Notes under the pieces: generated by a model
Told to the model about the DNA's origin: nothing
What the model saw: only the letters and a program-made list of their open reading frames with translations
Database searches by the model: none
Part shown: positions 1-7,729 of the stretch, piece after piece
Layout of the letters: each line of letters begins with the position of its first letter
How positions within the stretch are numbered: the stretch's first letter is position 1
Program-made: the position numbers and the translations under genes
NCBI GenBank assembly: GCA_034670065.1
Contig: JAXMOG010000001.1
Span: 1 to 64,000 of the forward strand
Direction of reading: 5' to 3'
From: Mesobacterium_A sp034670065
GTDB taxonomy: Bacteria > Pseudomonadota > Alphaproteobacteria > Rhodobacterales > Rhodobacteraceae
DNA: 64,000 bases

Positions 1-127
1 AATACATCAACGGCTTCTACAACTCGCGTCGAAGGCATTCAGCACTGGGCTGGAAAAGCCCGGTCACTTTCGAACGGAAGGTGGCTTAAACGAGCACTCG
101 GGGCGGCACAAAAGCGGGACAGGTCCA
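1..127 (+). mobile_element. Right end of an IS3-family insertion sequence (partial)
   Basis: The window opens inside an insertion sequence. The reading frame at 3-89 encodes a typical IS3-family OrfB C-terminus, and the following non-coding bases end in a plausible terminal repeat finishing with TCCA at about 127, since IS3 ends read TG...CA. The left part lies outside the window, so the other inverted repeat and target duplication cannot be checked. Confidence 0.6.
3..89 (+). CDS. IS3-family transposase OrfB, C-terminal fragment
   Basis: Only the last 28 residues are in the window. They contain the signature of the C-terminal end of IS3/IS150-type DDE transposases: YINGFYNSRRRHSALG, followed by a short SPVTFE tail and a TAA stop. 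The full protein would catalyse cut-and-paste or copy-out transposition of the IS. Whether the copy is intact upstream cannot be seen. The fragment marks the left border of a region rich in mobile-DNA debris. Confidence 0.8.
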   Translation, partial: YINGFYNSRRRHSALGWKSPVTFERKVA

Positions 128-189
128 TATAGGTCGTCGGCAATCTCACCAAATATCACACCATTGGGTTTCTTCGTCACCGCTCGCAA

Positions 190-591
190 TCATCCATCGG
201 CGCTTTGATCGGTTCGTTCTTCAGTCGATTTGATTTCGACTTCTTCGACTATGATCAGCCTTATCTGCTGTCGCAACAGAGCGGCTTTCAGATCGTCGTT
301 GAGCCATCCCAAGAGAAGATCATGGCAATCCTCATAACGTCGCCATCTAGCCCCGGCAGGATTTGACTGGTTGCCTTGCGCAGGAAATGCACCTTTGCGG
401 TCAAACAGAAAACTGGATGCGAACCAAGCGAGAAATCCTTTCACGAAATCTGGATACTCGCGGCCAGTTTCGTCGCAGACGTGAAGCGCGGCCATGGCGT
501 AATGCATCAGCGGTTCGAACTCGAATCGCAGCCGCAAGTATTCGAGGAAAGCAATCTCAAAGCACGTAGTTGGAAGTAGCTGCTTCGCCAA
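190..591 (-). CDS. Hypothetical protein
   Basis: Open frame of about 133 residues with no family I recognise. The TTG at 591 has a GGAG ribosome-binding site about 9 nt upstream; a further in-frame TTG at 633 is possible but lacks one. The protein is rich in aromatic and hydrophobic residues in the middle (FVKGFLAWFASSFLFDRKG) and ends in an acidic tail. It is divergent from the small-gene cluster beginning at 668, with about 80 bp between. It sits in mobile-DNA debris, so it could be a decayed gene. Existence as a gene is uncertain. Confidence 0.35.
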   Translation of the reverse strand: MAKQLLPTTCFEIAFLEYLRLRFEFEPLMHYAMAALHVCDETGREYPDFVKGFLAWFASSFLFDRKGAFPAQGNQSNPAGARWRRYEDCHDLLLGWLNDDLKAALLRQQIRLIIVEEVEIKSTEERTDQSADG

Positions 592-667
592 TGGTGTGCC
601 CTCCGAGTGATGGTTGCCCTGCCAACACGGCAAACATTTGAAATCGCATCATAGAGGAGATATTCCG

Positions 668-949
668 ATGCACCATCAAACTCAAAAAGGCTTCCGTATG
701 GCAACGGTCGCAACACAACTACCTGCCACGACACAAAGCTTGAAAACGGCCTTGGAACACGAGATTGCGCATCATTGCCATCGAAAAGTGACAAAACGGC
801 TGGCGTTAAGGCTCGCTCAAGCAGTGATCTCAGATGATCGCGATGGCATGTTTCTTGCCGAAAAATTGGTCAATGAATTGCGGCCTCGCGTTAAGCATGA
901 AGCGGCATTGCGTGAAATCTATATCGACCGGGAGGTTTCTCATGGATAA
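668..949 (+). CDS. Small hypothetical protein, first of a three-gene overlapping cluster
   Basis: Encodes 93 residues. The ATG at 668 is preceded by GAGGAG with an 8-nt spacer, a strong ribosome-binding site. The sequence is His/Arg-rich and probably all-helical (LKTALEHEIAHHCHRKVTKRLALRLAQAVISD). I recognise no domain. The stop overlaps the start of the next small gene by 8 nt, so the genes are likely translated together. Tightly packed small genes with strong Shine-Dalgarno sites are typical of phage or plasmid DNA; function unknown. Confidence 0.5.
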   Translation: MHHQTQKGFRMATVATQLPATTQSLKTALEHEIAHHCHRKVTKRLALRLAQAVISDDRDGMFLAEKLVNELRPRVKHEAALREIYIDREVSHG

Positions 950-1115
950 GGAAACTTTGGCAGTATTCATTCGCATCGCCGAAGCATTTCCTCAAATACG
1001 GGAGCTTCGCATTCAAGACCACGATTTCCGAGAAGGCTTCTTCGCGTTCGAAGATGGAAAGTGCGTCGTTGGAGTTGGAGAGCTGTGTAACGGCTTAGAG
1101 GAGGTGATGCCATGA
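942..1115 (+). CDS. Small hypothetical protein
   Basis: Encodes 57 residues from an ATG preceded by GGGAGG. It overlaps the upstream gene by 8 nt and the downstream gene by 4 nt (ATGA), which indicates translational coupling. The protein is acidic and contains FFAFEDGKCVVGVGELCNG, which resembles no family I can name. It is probably part of the same phage- or plasmid-derived cluster as its neighbours. Confidence 0.5.
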   Translation: MDKETLAVFIRIAEAFPQIRELRIQDHDFREGFFAFEDGKCVVGVGELCNGLEEVMP

Positions 1116-1621
1116 ACATCCTGAAACCCGCCGAACTTGGTCGAAACGACCTCCTTCGTCTTGCCAACGCACTCGCGAAACACGGTGTCACTGAAATCGC
1201 GGTCGATCGTGGTGATGAAATTCAACATTTGCGCGCGGCAAAGTCCTGTAAGTGGCAAGTGACGCAAAGCGTTGGATCAACATTCAAACGAAAACGCAGT
1301 GTGACGATTCCACTGAATTTCAACTGGCTGAACGGGGCGGCAGCAATGTCGCCCTTATCGCTCAGTTTTCAATTTGTCGAAAGAAAAGGTGGAACTAGAA
1401 GCTTGATCTTCCGTAAACGGAACGAAGGTGCGCGACACGCTCCAAGGTCTTTTGCATCTGAACGTTATAAGGCTCAATACTCGCCCAAAACTGAACGCGC
1501 CCCTCTAGGTGATCGATGTAGTTCGGAGCAAAAATTTTGCGGCGAGCAACATGTGTTGATAGGCCAGCAGACCAAACGAAATATACATCCTTTTTCAATT
1601 CGCGACGGAACTTACGGGTGA
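1112..1621 (+). CDS. Hypothetical protein, third gene of cluster, possibly chimeric at its C-terminus
   Basis: The ATG at 1112 overlaps the previous stop and has a GAGGAGG site, so the start is credible. The first 40 or so residues (LLRLANALAKHGVTEIAVDRG) look like a normal helical protein. From about 1395 onward the frame runs antisense to the reverse transcriptase fragment, and the composition becomes basic and low in hydrophobic order. The 3' half is therefore likely to be run-on translation after a truncation or rearrangement, not native protein. Function unknown. Confidence 0.35.
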   Translation: MNILKPAELGRNDLLRLANALAKHGVTEIAVDRGDEIQHLRAAKSCKWQVTQSVGSTFKRKRSVTIPLNFNWLNGAAAMSPLSLSFQFVERKGGTRSLIFRKRNEGARHAPRSFASERYKAQYSPKTERAPLGDRCSSEQKFCGEQHVLIGQQTKRNIHPFSIRDGTYG

Positions 1622-1928
1622 CCCTCGGTTTGCCTGTTGTAATATCCAATCCGGTGACGATTTTTCTATCGCCTTTTTCTAAAAATCTAACCTTAGATTC
1701 GTTTATCTTAAATCCTTCGCTCTCGATTATCTCAAAAAACAATCGACGGACACCCGAAGGTATTTCTTTACCCGAAACAGCAATATCGTCTGCATATCTC
1801 GTGTATCGGAGTCTACGTTTCTTACAAACCTTGTAAAAGTGCCGATCCATATTTCCACAGATGATATTGCTCAATGTTGGGCTGGTTGCAGCCCCTTCGC
1901 GAAGCCCTTGAAACAATGCACTTTCTTC
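1395..1928 (-). pseudogene. Retron/DGR-like reverse transcriptase, N-terminally truncated
   Basis: About 170 residues of an RNA-directed DNA polymerase remain. Visible are the motif-4 block (EGAATSPTLSN) and the catalytic motif-5 block (RYTRYADDIAVSG), followed by the palm/thumb segment (GFKINESKVRFLEKG). The N-terminal fingers, including the first catalytic Asp of motif 3, are missing. The frame runs without a start codon into the end of the integrase-bearing element at about 1925-1931. No matching 5' part was found elsewhere in the window. It could derive from a retron, an Abi/DRT-type defence RT or a group II intron; the fragment is too short to decide. Confidence 0.7.
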
Positions 1929-1994
1929 GTATCGGGCCGTGCCGGGCCATATCCGGCATCGGGCCTCAGATCGGGCCTTGAAAGGGAGAGTGCC

Positions 1995-3113
1995 ATGACC
2001 AACCGCCTAACCCAAGCCGTCGTCAAACGGGCTTTGGACGACCACCCCGCAGGCAAGCAGCTACACGACGACCAGGTGTCCGGCCTTCGGGTCGTGGTCG
2101 GCAAGACGTCGGCCAGCTACAAGCTCATGTCCAGGATCAACGACGGCAGCAAGCGTTACGTGTCCATCGTGATCGGTCGGACGGACGAGGTCAGCCTCAA
2201 GGCGGCGCGCGACGAAGCGGCGAGGCTCAGGCTGGCCCTGCGCCGGGGCGAGGACCCGAGGTCAGCCAAGACAGAGGTGCCGAACGTCGAGTTGGCCTTC
2301 GACCGGTTCCTGTCGGCCAGACCGGACCTGAGCGCCAAGACGGTCGAGTGGTATCACAAGATGCTGAAGGGCCCGCTGTCCTCCATCCGCAGGATGCCTG
2401 TGGACAAGTTGGAACGGGAGCAGGTGCGGGCGTTGCACGAGAAGCTGTCGAAGTCGGCGCCGACAATGGCGAATGGATCGATGCGGCTCTTGAAGGCGAT
2501 CATCAATGACGTTGCAAGAACTCATGACTTGCCGCCCAACGTCGTGTCCAGGGCCGTGAAGATGAACAAGCGGAAGGCCCGCGACTGGGCCGTGCCACCT
2601 GAGGAGATGCCCACGCTCTGGCGGGAACTGGACGCCATGGATCATCCCATCCGCCGCGTTGCATGGACAGTTTTGCTCACGACTGGTCTTCGGTCGAACG
2701 ACGTCCGGTCGATGAGGTGGGAACACATCGATCAGGACGGTGTGCTGACGGTGCCTTGCCCAAAGGGCGGAGAGGAGAGGGCCTTCAAGCTGCCGCTGAC
2801 CCGCTTTACTCGCCAAATGATCGAGTCACTGTCTAGGTATGAGGAGTGGGTATTCCCGGCTCCGACCAAGACCGGATACCTGATGGAGCTGCGGCGTTCT
2901 GATGCCTTTGACTATGCACCCCATGCCATGCGTCACACTTGGCGGACCATGGCACTTGAGGCGGGCGTAGATCTGTCCATGGCCATGGTCCTGCTCAACC
3001 ACAAGCCGCAGGGCGTCACATGGAACTATGTAACGAAGGCGAACCTCTTGGGGCCTATGCGAGAGGCTGCCGAGAAGGTGGTAGAGACGCAGACTTCTTA
3101 CAGAGGCAAATGA
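1995..3113 (+). CDS. Tyrosine-type site-specific integrase
   Basis: 372 residues. The C-terminal catalytic domain shows the tyrosine recombinase set: Arg233 in TGLRSND, His310-x-x-Arg313 in HAMRHTWRT, His336 in LNHKPQG and the nucleophile Tyr345 in WNYVT. The N-terminal 60 residues form a DUF4102-like arm-binding part (VSGLRVVVGKTSASYKL), followed by a SAM-like core-binding domain. The ATG at 1995 has a GGGAGAG site; upstream in-frame codons lie in the presumed att region. The gene points into the element from its left end, the usual layout for an integrase next to its attachment site. Its target site is not evident. Confidence 0.9.
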   Translation: MTNRLTQAVVKRALDDHPAGKQLHDDQVSGLRVVVGKTSASYKLMSRINDGSKRYVSIVIGRTDEVSLKAARDEAARLRLALRRGEDPRSAKTEVPNVELAFDRFLSARPDLSAKTVEWYHKMLKGPLSSIRRMPVDKLEREQVRALHEKLSKSAPTMANGSMRLLKAIINDVARTHDLPPNVVSRAVKMNKRKARDWAVPPEEMPTLWRELDAMDHPIRRVAWTVLLTTGLRSNDVRSMRWEHIDQDGVLTVPCPKGGEERAFKLPLTRFTRQMIESLSRYEEWVFPAPTKTGYLMELRRSDAFDYAPHAMRHTWRTMALEAGVDLSMAMVLLNHKPQGVTWNYVTKANLLGPMREAAEKVVETQTSYRGK

Positions 3114-3311
3114 CAGGCACTGGGTTGCTGCAGCTAAAGTCCGCTTGGAGCTGATTGCTGCACGTATCTTGAATGACCGCTACTGACGCGCTGAAAAGGT
3201 GTTGAGCATCGCAGCATATGCTTGCAATAATGCGAGCAATCCTCAAATTACGGACTACTCGCCAACCTCGACACCGCCTTTATCGGGACACTTTCATAAG
3301 GGTAAACGCCT

Positions 3312-4697
3312 TTGGATTTTGATTTAGTACTTATTACCTCAATTCTAACGACATTTCTCCCAGCAGTGTTCGCATTAACTGCCTTAAACAAAGCACTGAG
3401 TGACGATCTAAAGATCCAGTTTGCGCAATACCTTGAGAGTTATGCAGCACGCGATTTTGCAAGGTTTACCAGTCGTGTATTCGGCAGTGTATTTGGCGAT
3501 AGAGTATTCAGTATGCGAAGCTTTGTCTGCTCCTGCGCCGCCTCCCTCTTGACGGCCTCAATTGCTTTCGTGGTCGTTTTTGGGTTTTCTGGAGTTGACC
3601 TGTCTGACAGCAACCTTTTTCGGCTTGTTGTCGTAATCGTTATTTTGAACTTTGTCCCGGACTACTTTTCTTTGTGCCTTACTCGGTGCATTGTTGATCA
3701 AATGACGAAATCCAATAGCGCCGTAGATCAGCTTTTGATGACTATACTTGATTTCACACTTTCACTTTGCATAATCTTAATATACTTGACTTTGTATTTT
3801 ACGCTATTCCATCTTCACATCCCAGTCGTCATGACTCCGCTTGGGGCGGACATTGTCTTAGTGGTCGTTCTGTCAACAATGATTTTCTCAATTCTGAATC
3901 TGGCGTTTTCGACCGCGGTCTTTTTGATCACCATCACTCCAAAGAATATGGTATTCTCTTTTATCGAGAGACCACTTATCCTAGTTGCGGCCTACGTAAC
4001 TATTTCGCTTTTGTTCTTGGCAATACCTGTTTCCCTTCTTGTCGTTGCGGTCAGTTACTTCGAATTGGACAATAGGTTGTACGCTTTATTCTTAAAAGTT
4101 CCTAGTGGCTCTGAGACTGCCCTCCCCAACACCACTGAGCTGTTCTCTGTACTTCTCGCCTTTTTGGTGCTCATAAGTCTATCTGGACTAGCTCTAAGCC
4201 AAAGTGCACAATCGTATCGAGCTTTTGCGTTAAAGTCAAAATGGTATCGGATCCAAATTGCATTAACGGTAGTGATTTTTCTAGTCATCGGCGGAAAGCT
4301 GATTTCGCCGACTTTTATTGACGACGCCAATACGTCTCTATTTCTTAAGAATATTATTAACGTCTACGTCGTCCCAACCGGAATTCCGAAATGGCAGTTG
4401 GCGTCTCTCATCAACGGAATTCTAGCATTGTCCTTGACTTGGCTAGTCCAAACCAGAGCATTCCGCGCATCACCTGCACAACGGTGGGCGGCTGAGTTTC
4501 GCAACTGGTTTGTGCGACTTATTCGGATCTTCTCGGCGATGCTTTCTTGTTACACAGTCTGTATACTGATCTATAATACCGCTACGATACAGTGGGATTT
4601 ACTTCCTATCTGTGAAGAATGGACGCCTTGGCAAAAGCCTCAAGGTACGTGCGCCCCTACAGGCGAGGCTTCTACACTTTCTGTAAACTATAGCTGA
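3312..4697 (+). CDS. Polytopic membrane protein of unknown function
   Basis: 461 residues starting at a TTG with an AAGGG site about 9 nt upstream. There are roughly nine or ten strongly hydrophobic segments (residues 5-25, 75-100, 105-125, 140-165, 175-205, 215-245, 275-295, 310-330, 360-380, 400-420). A soluble loop with conserved-looking charges, LKIQFAQYLESYAARDFARF, follows the first segment. I recognise no transporter or defence family. Codon use is AT-richer than in the flanking chromosome. As the first cargo gene after an integrase it could be a defence effector or a hitchhiking gene; no function can be assigned. Confidence 0.7.
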   Translation: MDFDLVLITSILTTFLPAVFALTALNKALSDDLKIQFAQYLESYAARDFARFTSRVFGSVFGDRVFSMRSFVCSCAASLLTASIAFVVVFGFSGVDLSDSNLFRLVVVIVILNFVPDYFSLCLTRCIVDQMTKSNSAVDQLLMTILDFTLSLCIILIYLTLYFTLFHLHIPVVMTPLGADIVLVVVLSTMIFSILNLAFSTAVFLITITPKNMVFSFIERPLILVAAYVTISLLFLAIPVSLLVVAVSYFELDNRLYALFLKVPSGSETALPNTTELFSVLLAFLVLISLSGLALSQSAQSYRAFALKSKWYRIQIALTVVIFLVIGGKLISPTFIDDANTSLFLKNIINVYVVPTGIPKWQLASLINGILALSLTWLVQTRAFRASPAQRWAAEFRNWFVRLIRIFSAMLSCYTVCILIYNTATIQWDLLPICEEWTPWQKPQGTCAPTGEASTLSVNYS

Positions 4698-4780
4698 AGA
4701 GCGGACATTGTTTTGACGCATATCGATGGCGGCATTGTCCGCACACCGGACATTCTGCATGCCGGAACGCGCCAACCGGC

Positions 4781-4981
4781 TCATGGTTCGTCCCGTGGTG
4801 GCCTCGGCGGCTCGTTGTCTATGCGTCGCTGCATCTCCTCCGTCGAGATGGTGTCGGGACGATAAATCCGGCACTCGCCCCACTGCATCTCTGTGTATCC
4901 ATCGCGTTGGATGATCTTGGGTTCCACCTGGAAGACGATCCCGGGGATGAAGTCTGTGAACCTGTCGTGTCTGATCGTCAT
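4781..4981 (-). CDS. Small hypothetical protein
   Basis: 66 residues from an ATG with a CAGGAGC site. The protein is compact and polar (FQVEPKIIQRDGYTEMQWGECRIYRPDTI), with a proline-rich C-terminus. It ends the minus-strand gene series that starts at 6600, about 230 bp after the previous stop. No family recognised. Confidence 0.5.
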   Translation of the reverse strand: MTIRHDRFTDFIPGIVFQVEPKIIQRDGYTEMQWGECRIYRPDTISTEEMQRRIDNEPPRPPRDEP

Positions 4982-5207
4982 GGTGGGGGCTCCTGTATCG
5001 AGTGATCCCCCATGCTATCGCACAAGGGATGCCTATGGAGCGGCCCATGTGCGGCAATCGAGGGGCAGACCGGACTCTACCAAAGCGATCTGCCGCTCTC
5101 AGGCCCGACTGTTTCCACGCGATCGGGCCTCAGGCATGGCCGTGCATTGGGGGAGTACGATCCCGGCCATGCTTTTCAATGTCTTGTCTGGAACGGCCGA
5201 CTGACGA

Positions 5208-5510
5208 TCAATCCCTCGTCAGGTCCATCTGGCCGAAGTCATCCGCCGTTCTGTCCTCCGGCCAATCCGCCTTGCGGCGGAACACGCCGTCCTCGTCTGG
5301 CGCATACCCGTATGCGGCCAATAGCCCGATCAGGGCGCAGCGAACCGCGGGCGTCATGCGGGCCTTGTTGAACCGGACCAAGAGCCGGAACGCATGGTCC
5401 AGGGTCAGTTCCTTGCGCCCCGCCAACCGGTTGCGGACGGAGGCCTCGAGTTCGCCGACGGACAGGCCACCGTCGAAGCTCATCAGCTCGGTCAGTGGCG
5501 CGCGGCACAT
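5208..5510 (-). CDS. Hypothetical protein of the 6600-4781 operon
   Basis: 100 residues if the ATG at 5510 is used. This start lies 4 nt after the stop of the preceding gene, so reinitiation is likely; an upstream in-frame start at 5549 would overlap it by 35 nt. The protein is helical (LSVGELEASVRNRLAGRKELTLDHAFRLLVRFNKAR). Its C-terminal half, with LIGLLAAYGYAPDEDGVFRRK, resembles no family I can name. It is GC-rich, unlike the neighbouring polymerase operon. Confidence 0.5.
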   Translation of the reverse strand: MCRAPLTELMSFDGGLSVGELEASVRNRLAGRKELTLDHAFRLLVRFNKARMTPAVRCALIGLLAAYGYAPDEDGVFRRKADWPEDRTADDFGQMDLTRD

Positions 5511-5514
5511 GGCG

Positions 5515-5796
5515 TCAGGTCCCGGCGCCGGGAAGTCGGTCGCCACCACGGGTCAGGCTGGGCCAGTGGTCCTGTGCACGCCCGCCGATGGGACCGTGCC
5601 CTTGTACGGCGAAGGGTCCAGTCGCGTCGGTCATCTCGACCGTGCGGAAGTGACCGAGACCACCGGCCTCGACGCCCAACAGGGCTTCGGCACGGGCGCG
5701 CGCGGCGGCGGCGTCGGCGCCTGCGGCCACGAAGACGTTGCACCCGTCAGCCCGTAGCTTGTGGGGCGCGTCGCAGTAGATCACGAAGGTCGGCAT
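5515..5796 (-). CDS. Hypothetical protein of the 6600-4781 operon
   Basis: 93 residues. The start lies 3 nt beyond the stop of the larger upstream gene, and the GAGGAT ribosome-binding site is inside that gene's last codons, so translation is coupled. The N-terminus (PTFVIYCDAPHKLRADGCNVFVAAGADAAAARARAEALLG) suggests a small alpha/beta fold. The C-terminal 30 residues look disordered. Function unknown. Confidence 0.5.
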   Translation of the reverse strand: MPTFVIYCDAPHKLRADGCNVFVAAGADAAAARARAEALLGVEAGGLGHFRTVEMTDATGPFAVQGHGPIGGRAQDHWPSLTRGGDRLPGAGT

Positions 5797-5799
5797 GGG

Positions 5800-6600
5800 T
5801 CAGGTATCCTCTTTGGTTTCTTGGGTCTCGGGGTCCGACGCATCCTCTCGGCCATCGCCTTGCGGATCGTCGTCGTCAGCCTCTTGCGGTTCGGCAAACT
5901 GCTCTTCCTCTCGCTTCATCAGCGCGATCTTGACCTGTCGGCCGGGGTCTCGGCCGGTCTCGAAGGCGCGGTCCTCCGTCACGGTCTCGAGCGTAAGGCG
6001 TTCCGTCTCAAGGATTGCCCGGTTCACCTCGCGCCACTCGGCGCCCATCAGGGCGTCGGCGAACTCCTGCGCGGTGAAAGGGCGTTGTGCTCGGTCCATC
6101 TTGGAAAGGCGGGTGCAGAGGGCTGCGCCCAGTTCCTTGTCGTTCGTGGACGCGGCGAGTGCCGCCAGGGACGCCAGTTCGGCGGGGCCAGAGGCGGCGA
6201 TCTGTTCCATCAGGCGGGACCGGCGCTCGGACCCGATGCTGTCGCGCATGAGCATCTGGACGGGACTCTGATAGTGCACCTTGGCCGAAGCCATGAGTGT
6301 GCTGATCCGCCCGGCCTCACGCACGATGGTGCGCCGGATGTCCGCGCTCATGTCCTTGACCTTGGCGCGCTCGGTGCCCTCCATCCGTTTCAGGATGGCG
6401 GATCGCTCGTGTTCGGAGAATGACGCGAGGGAGGGTTCTGCGTTCTTCAACGCCTTCACCGTCCTCGCGTTCAGGTCGGTGACCCACTTGGACAGCGCGC
6501 CACGGTTTTCGCGCGAGCGGGCGAGGGTCGCGCGGACGTCCGTCACGGACAGCCACGTGTTCGCCAGGCTCGGCTTCTTCTTGGTCTTGGTCTTCGGCAA
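5800..6600 (-). CDS. Hypothetical protein, helical with acidic tail
   Basis: 266 residues beginning with a TTG that has an AGGAGG site 6 nt upstream. The N-terminus is a Lys/Thr-rich patch, the body is predicted helical and charged, and the last 40 residues form a highly acidic tail (EADDDDPQGDGREDA). This basic-head, acidic-tail layout recalls nucleic-acid-binding or scaffold proteins, but there is no recognisable motif. It is the first gene of the minus-strand operon that continues with the small genes ending at 4781. Function unknown. Confidence 0.55.
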   Translation of the reverse strand: MPKTKTKKKPSLANTWLSVTDVRATLARSRENRGALSKWVTDLNARTVKALKNAEPSLASFSEHERSAILKRMEGTERAKVKDMSADIRRTIVREAGRISTLMASAKVHYQSPVQMLMRDSIGSERRSRLMEQIAASGPAELASLAALAASTNDKELGAALCTRLSKMDRAQRPFTAQEFADALMGAEWREVNRAILETERLTLETVTEDRAFETGRDPGRQVKIALMKREEEQFAEPQEADDDDPQGDGREDASDPETQETKEDT

Positions 6601-6976
6601 CTCGGCCTCCTATCGTCAAACGTCACGTCAGACGATCAGACCCGGTCACCGTGGGCACAGCCCATCTTGGGTCGTCTCAATCCCCGCCAGTCGCGGCCGA
6701 CCGTCCCCAAACCGCGAATCACTCGCAGCGTTACGACACAACCAAGTAAAGCCTCAAAACCTGTATGGGGACCAACGTTTACACTGTGCAGCTCCTTCGG
6801 ACCCCTCTGAATGAAGTCATTTTTAGGCGTTGCACGGGATATAAATCCCCAAAAAACAACACCTTCCCCAAATACCCGCATGAATTGTGTGCTTCGCTTG
6901 TGACGCCAAAGCGCGAAGGCTACCCTAGGAAAAAAGAGAAACAATTCTGAGGCCGGTAGCAGAAAGGCCCCAATAC
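6601..6976. other. Intergenic region between divergent operons of the older element
   Basis: No credible gene. It separates the minus-strand operon starting at 6600 from the plus-strand gene at 6977, so it must hold both promoters, but no clear -35/-10 pair stands out. AT content rises from about 6800 onward. Confidence 0.4.
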
Positions 6977-7438
6977 ATGAACAAACCCGAGGGCATCGGC
7001 GAAACCGCTTATCGTCTGTTAGAGGCTGGGGCGACCAATGAAGAGACGTTGGCTGAGGTTCTGCGCGTCCATCCTGACGCAAAGACCACAATGAATTCCA
7101 TCCGCTACTACCGGTCCAAGTTGAAAAACGCGGCAAAGGTGGAGGTCGAGGTCAAATCGGCTCAGCCAGTCATGACGAGAGAAGAGGCCCGTGTCGCTGG
7201 ACAGGCGCTGCTGCGTGATGCCTTGCGGAATTGGAAGAGCAACGAGCAGGCGCTTCTCGAGGTCAAGGCCAAATATCCCCTGGCAGGCATTGCACTGGAG
7301 GACATTCACCTTGCGCGCTTGGAGCTCAGACGATCTGGCGAAATCGTCCCGACAGCACCAGAGGCACGTCGCCATCAGATCGAAGAAAGATGGGCGGCTG
7401 ATCCAGTGCCGCCAGAGCATGTGCAGAAAAAGTCGTGA
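6977..7438 (+). CDS. Hypothetical protein, two similar helical halves
   Basis: 153 residues from an ATG with an AAAGG site. The two halves look alike in plan: residues 6-50 (TAYRLLEAGATNEETLAEVLRVHPDAKTT...SIRYYRSKL) and 70-115 (ALLRDALRNWKSNEQALLEVKAKYPLAG...IHLARLELRR). Each reads as helix, acidic turn, then helix ending in a basic stretch. That is the pattern of small DNA-binding repeats, but no family is recognised. It faces the polymerase operon across 290 bp. Confidence 0.5.
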   Translation: MNKPEGIGETAYRLLEAGATNEETLAEVLRVHPDAKTTMNSIRYYRSKLKNAAKVEVEVKSAQPVMTREEARVAGQALLRDALRNWKSNEQALLEVKAKYPLAGIALEDIHLARLELRRSGEIVPTAPEARRHQIEERWAADPVPPEHVQKKS

Positions 7439-7697
7439 AAGCGTTCTTACGCAACAAGTGTCTTAGGCGGGGGCGTTGAAGGGACTTCAATTTCGATCAG
7501 TTGAGATCGGCCCCAAGCGGTCGTTCAGACTTCTGCCCACGAAAGACCGCTTTCAATTCTGTTGATTTTGCGGGGCAGCGTCGTGTACTTACCATAATGC
7601 AGAATCTGCCCGGTTTTTCCGTTTCTGCGGCCAGTGTTCTTCCGAACACGCCCCCTTTCGGGGCGGGCTTGCGCCCGTTAACTGAAATTGGCCATTC

Positions 7698-7727
7698 TGC
7701 TGGGTCTCGAGGCAGCGAGACCCAGCA
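7698..7727 (-). terminator. Perfect 12-bp stem-loop at the end of the polymerase gene
   Basis: Two perfectly complementary 12-mers (7698-7709 and 7716-7727) flank a 6-nt loop, immediately after the stop codon of the minus-strand polymerase gene. There is no good U-tract, so it may act as an mRNA-stabilising end or a factor-dependent terminator rather than a classical intrinsic one. Confidence 0.5.
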
Positions 7728-7729
7728 GT

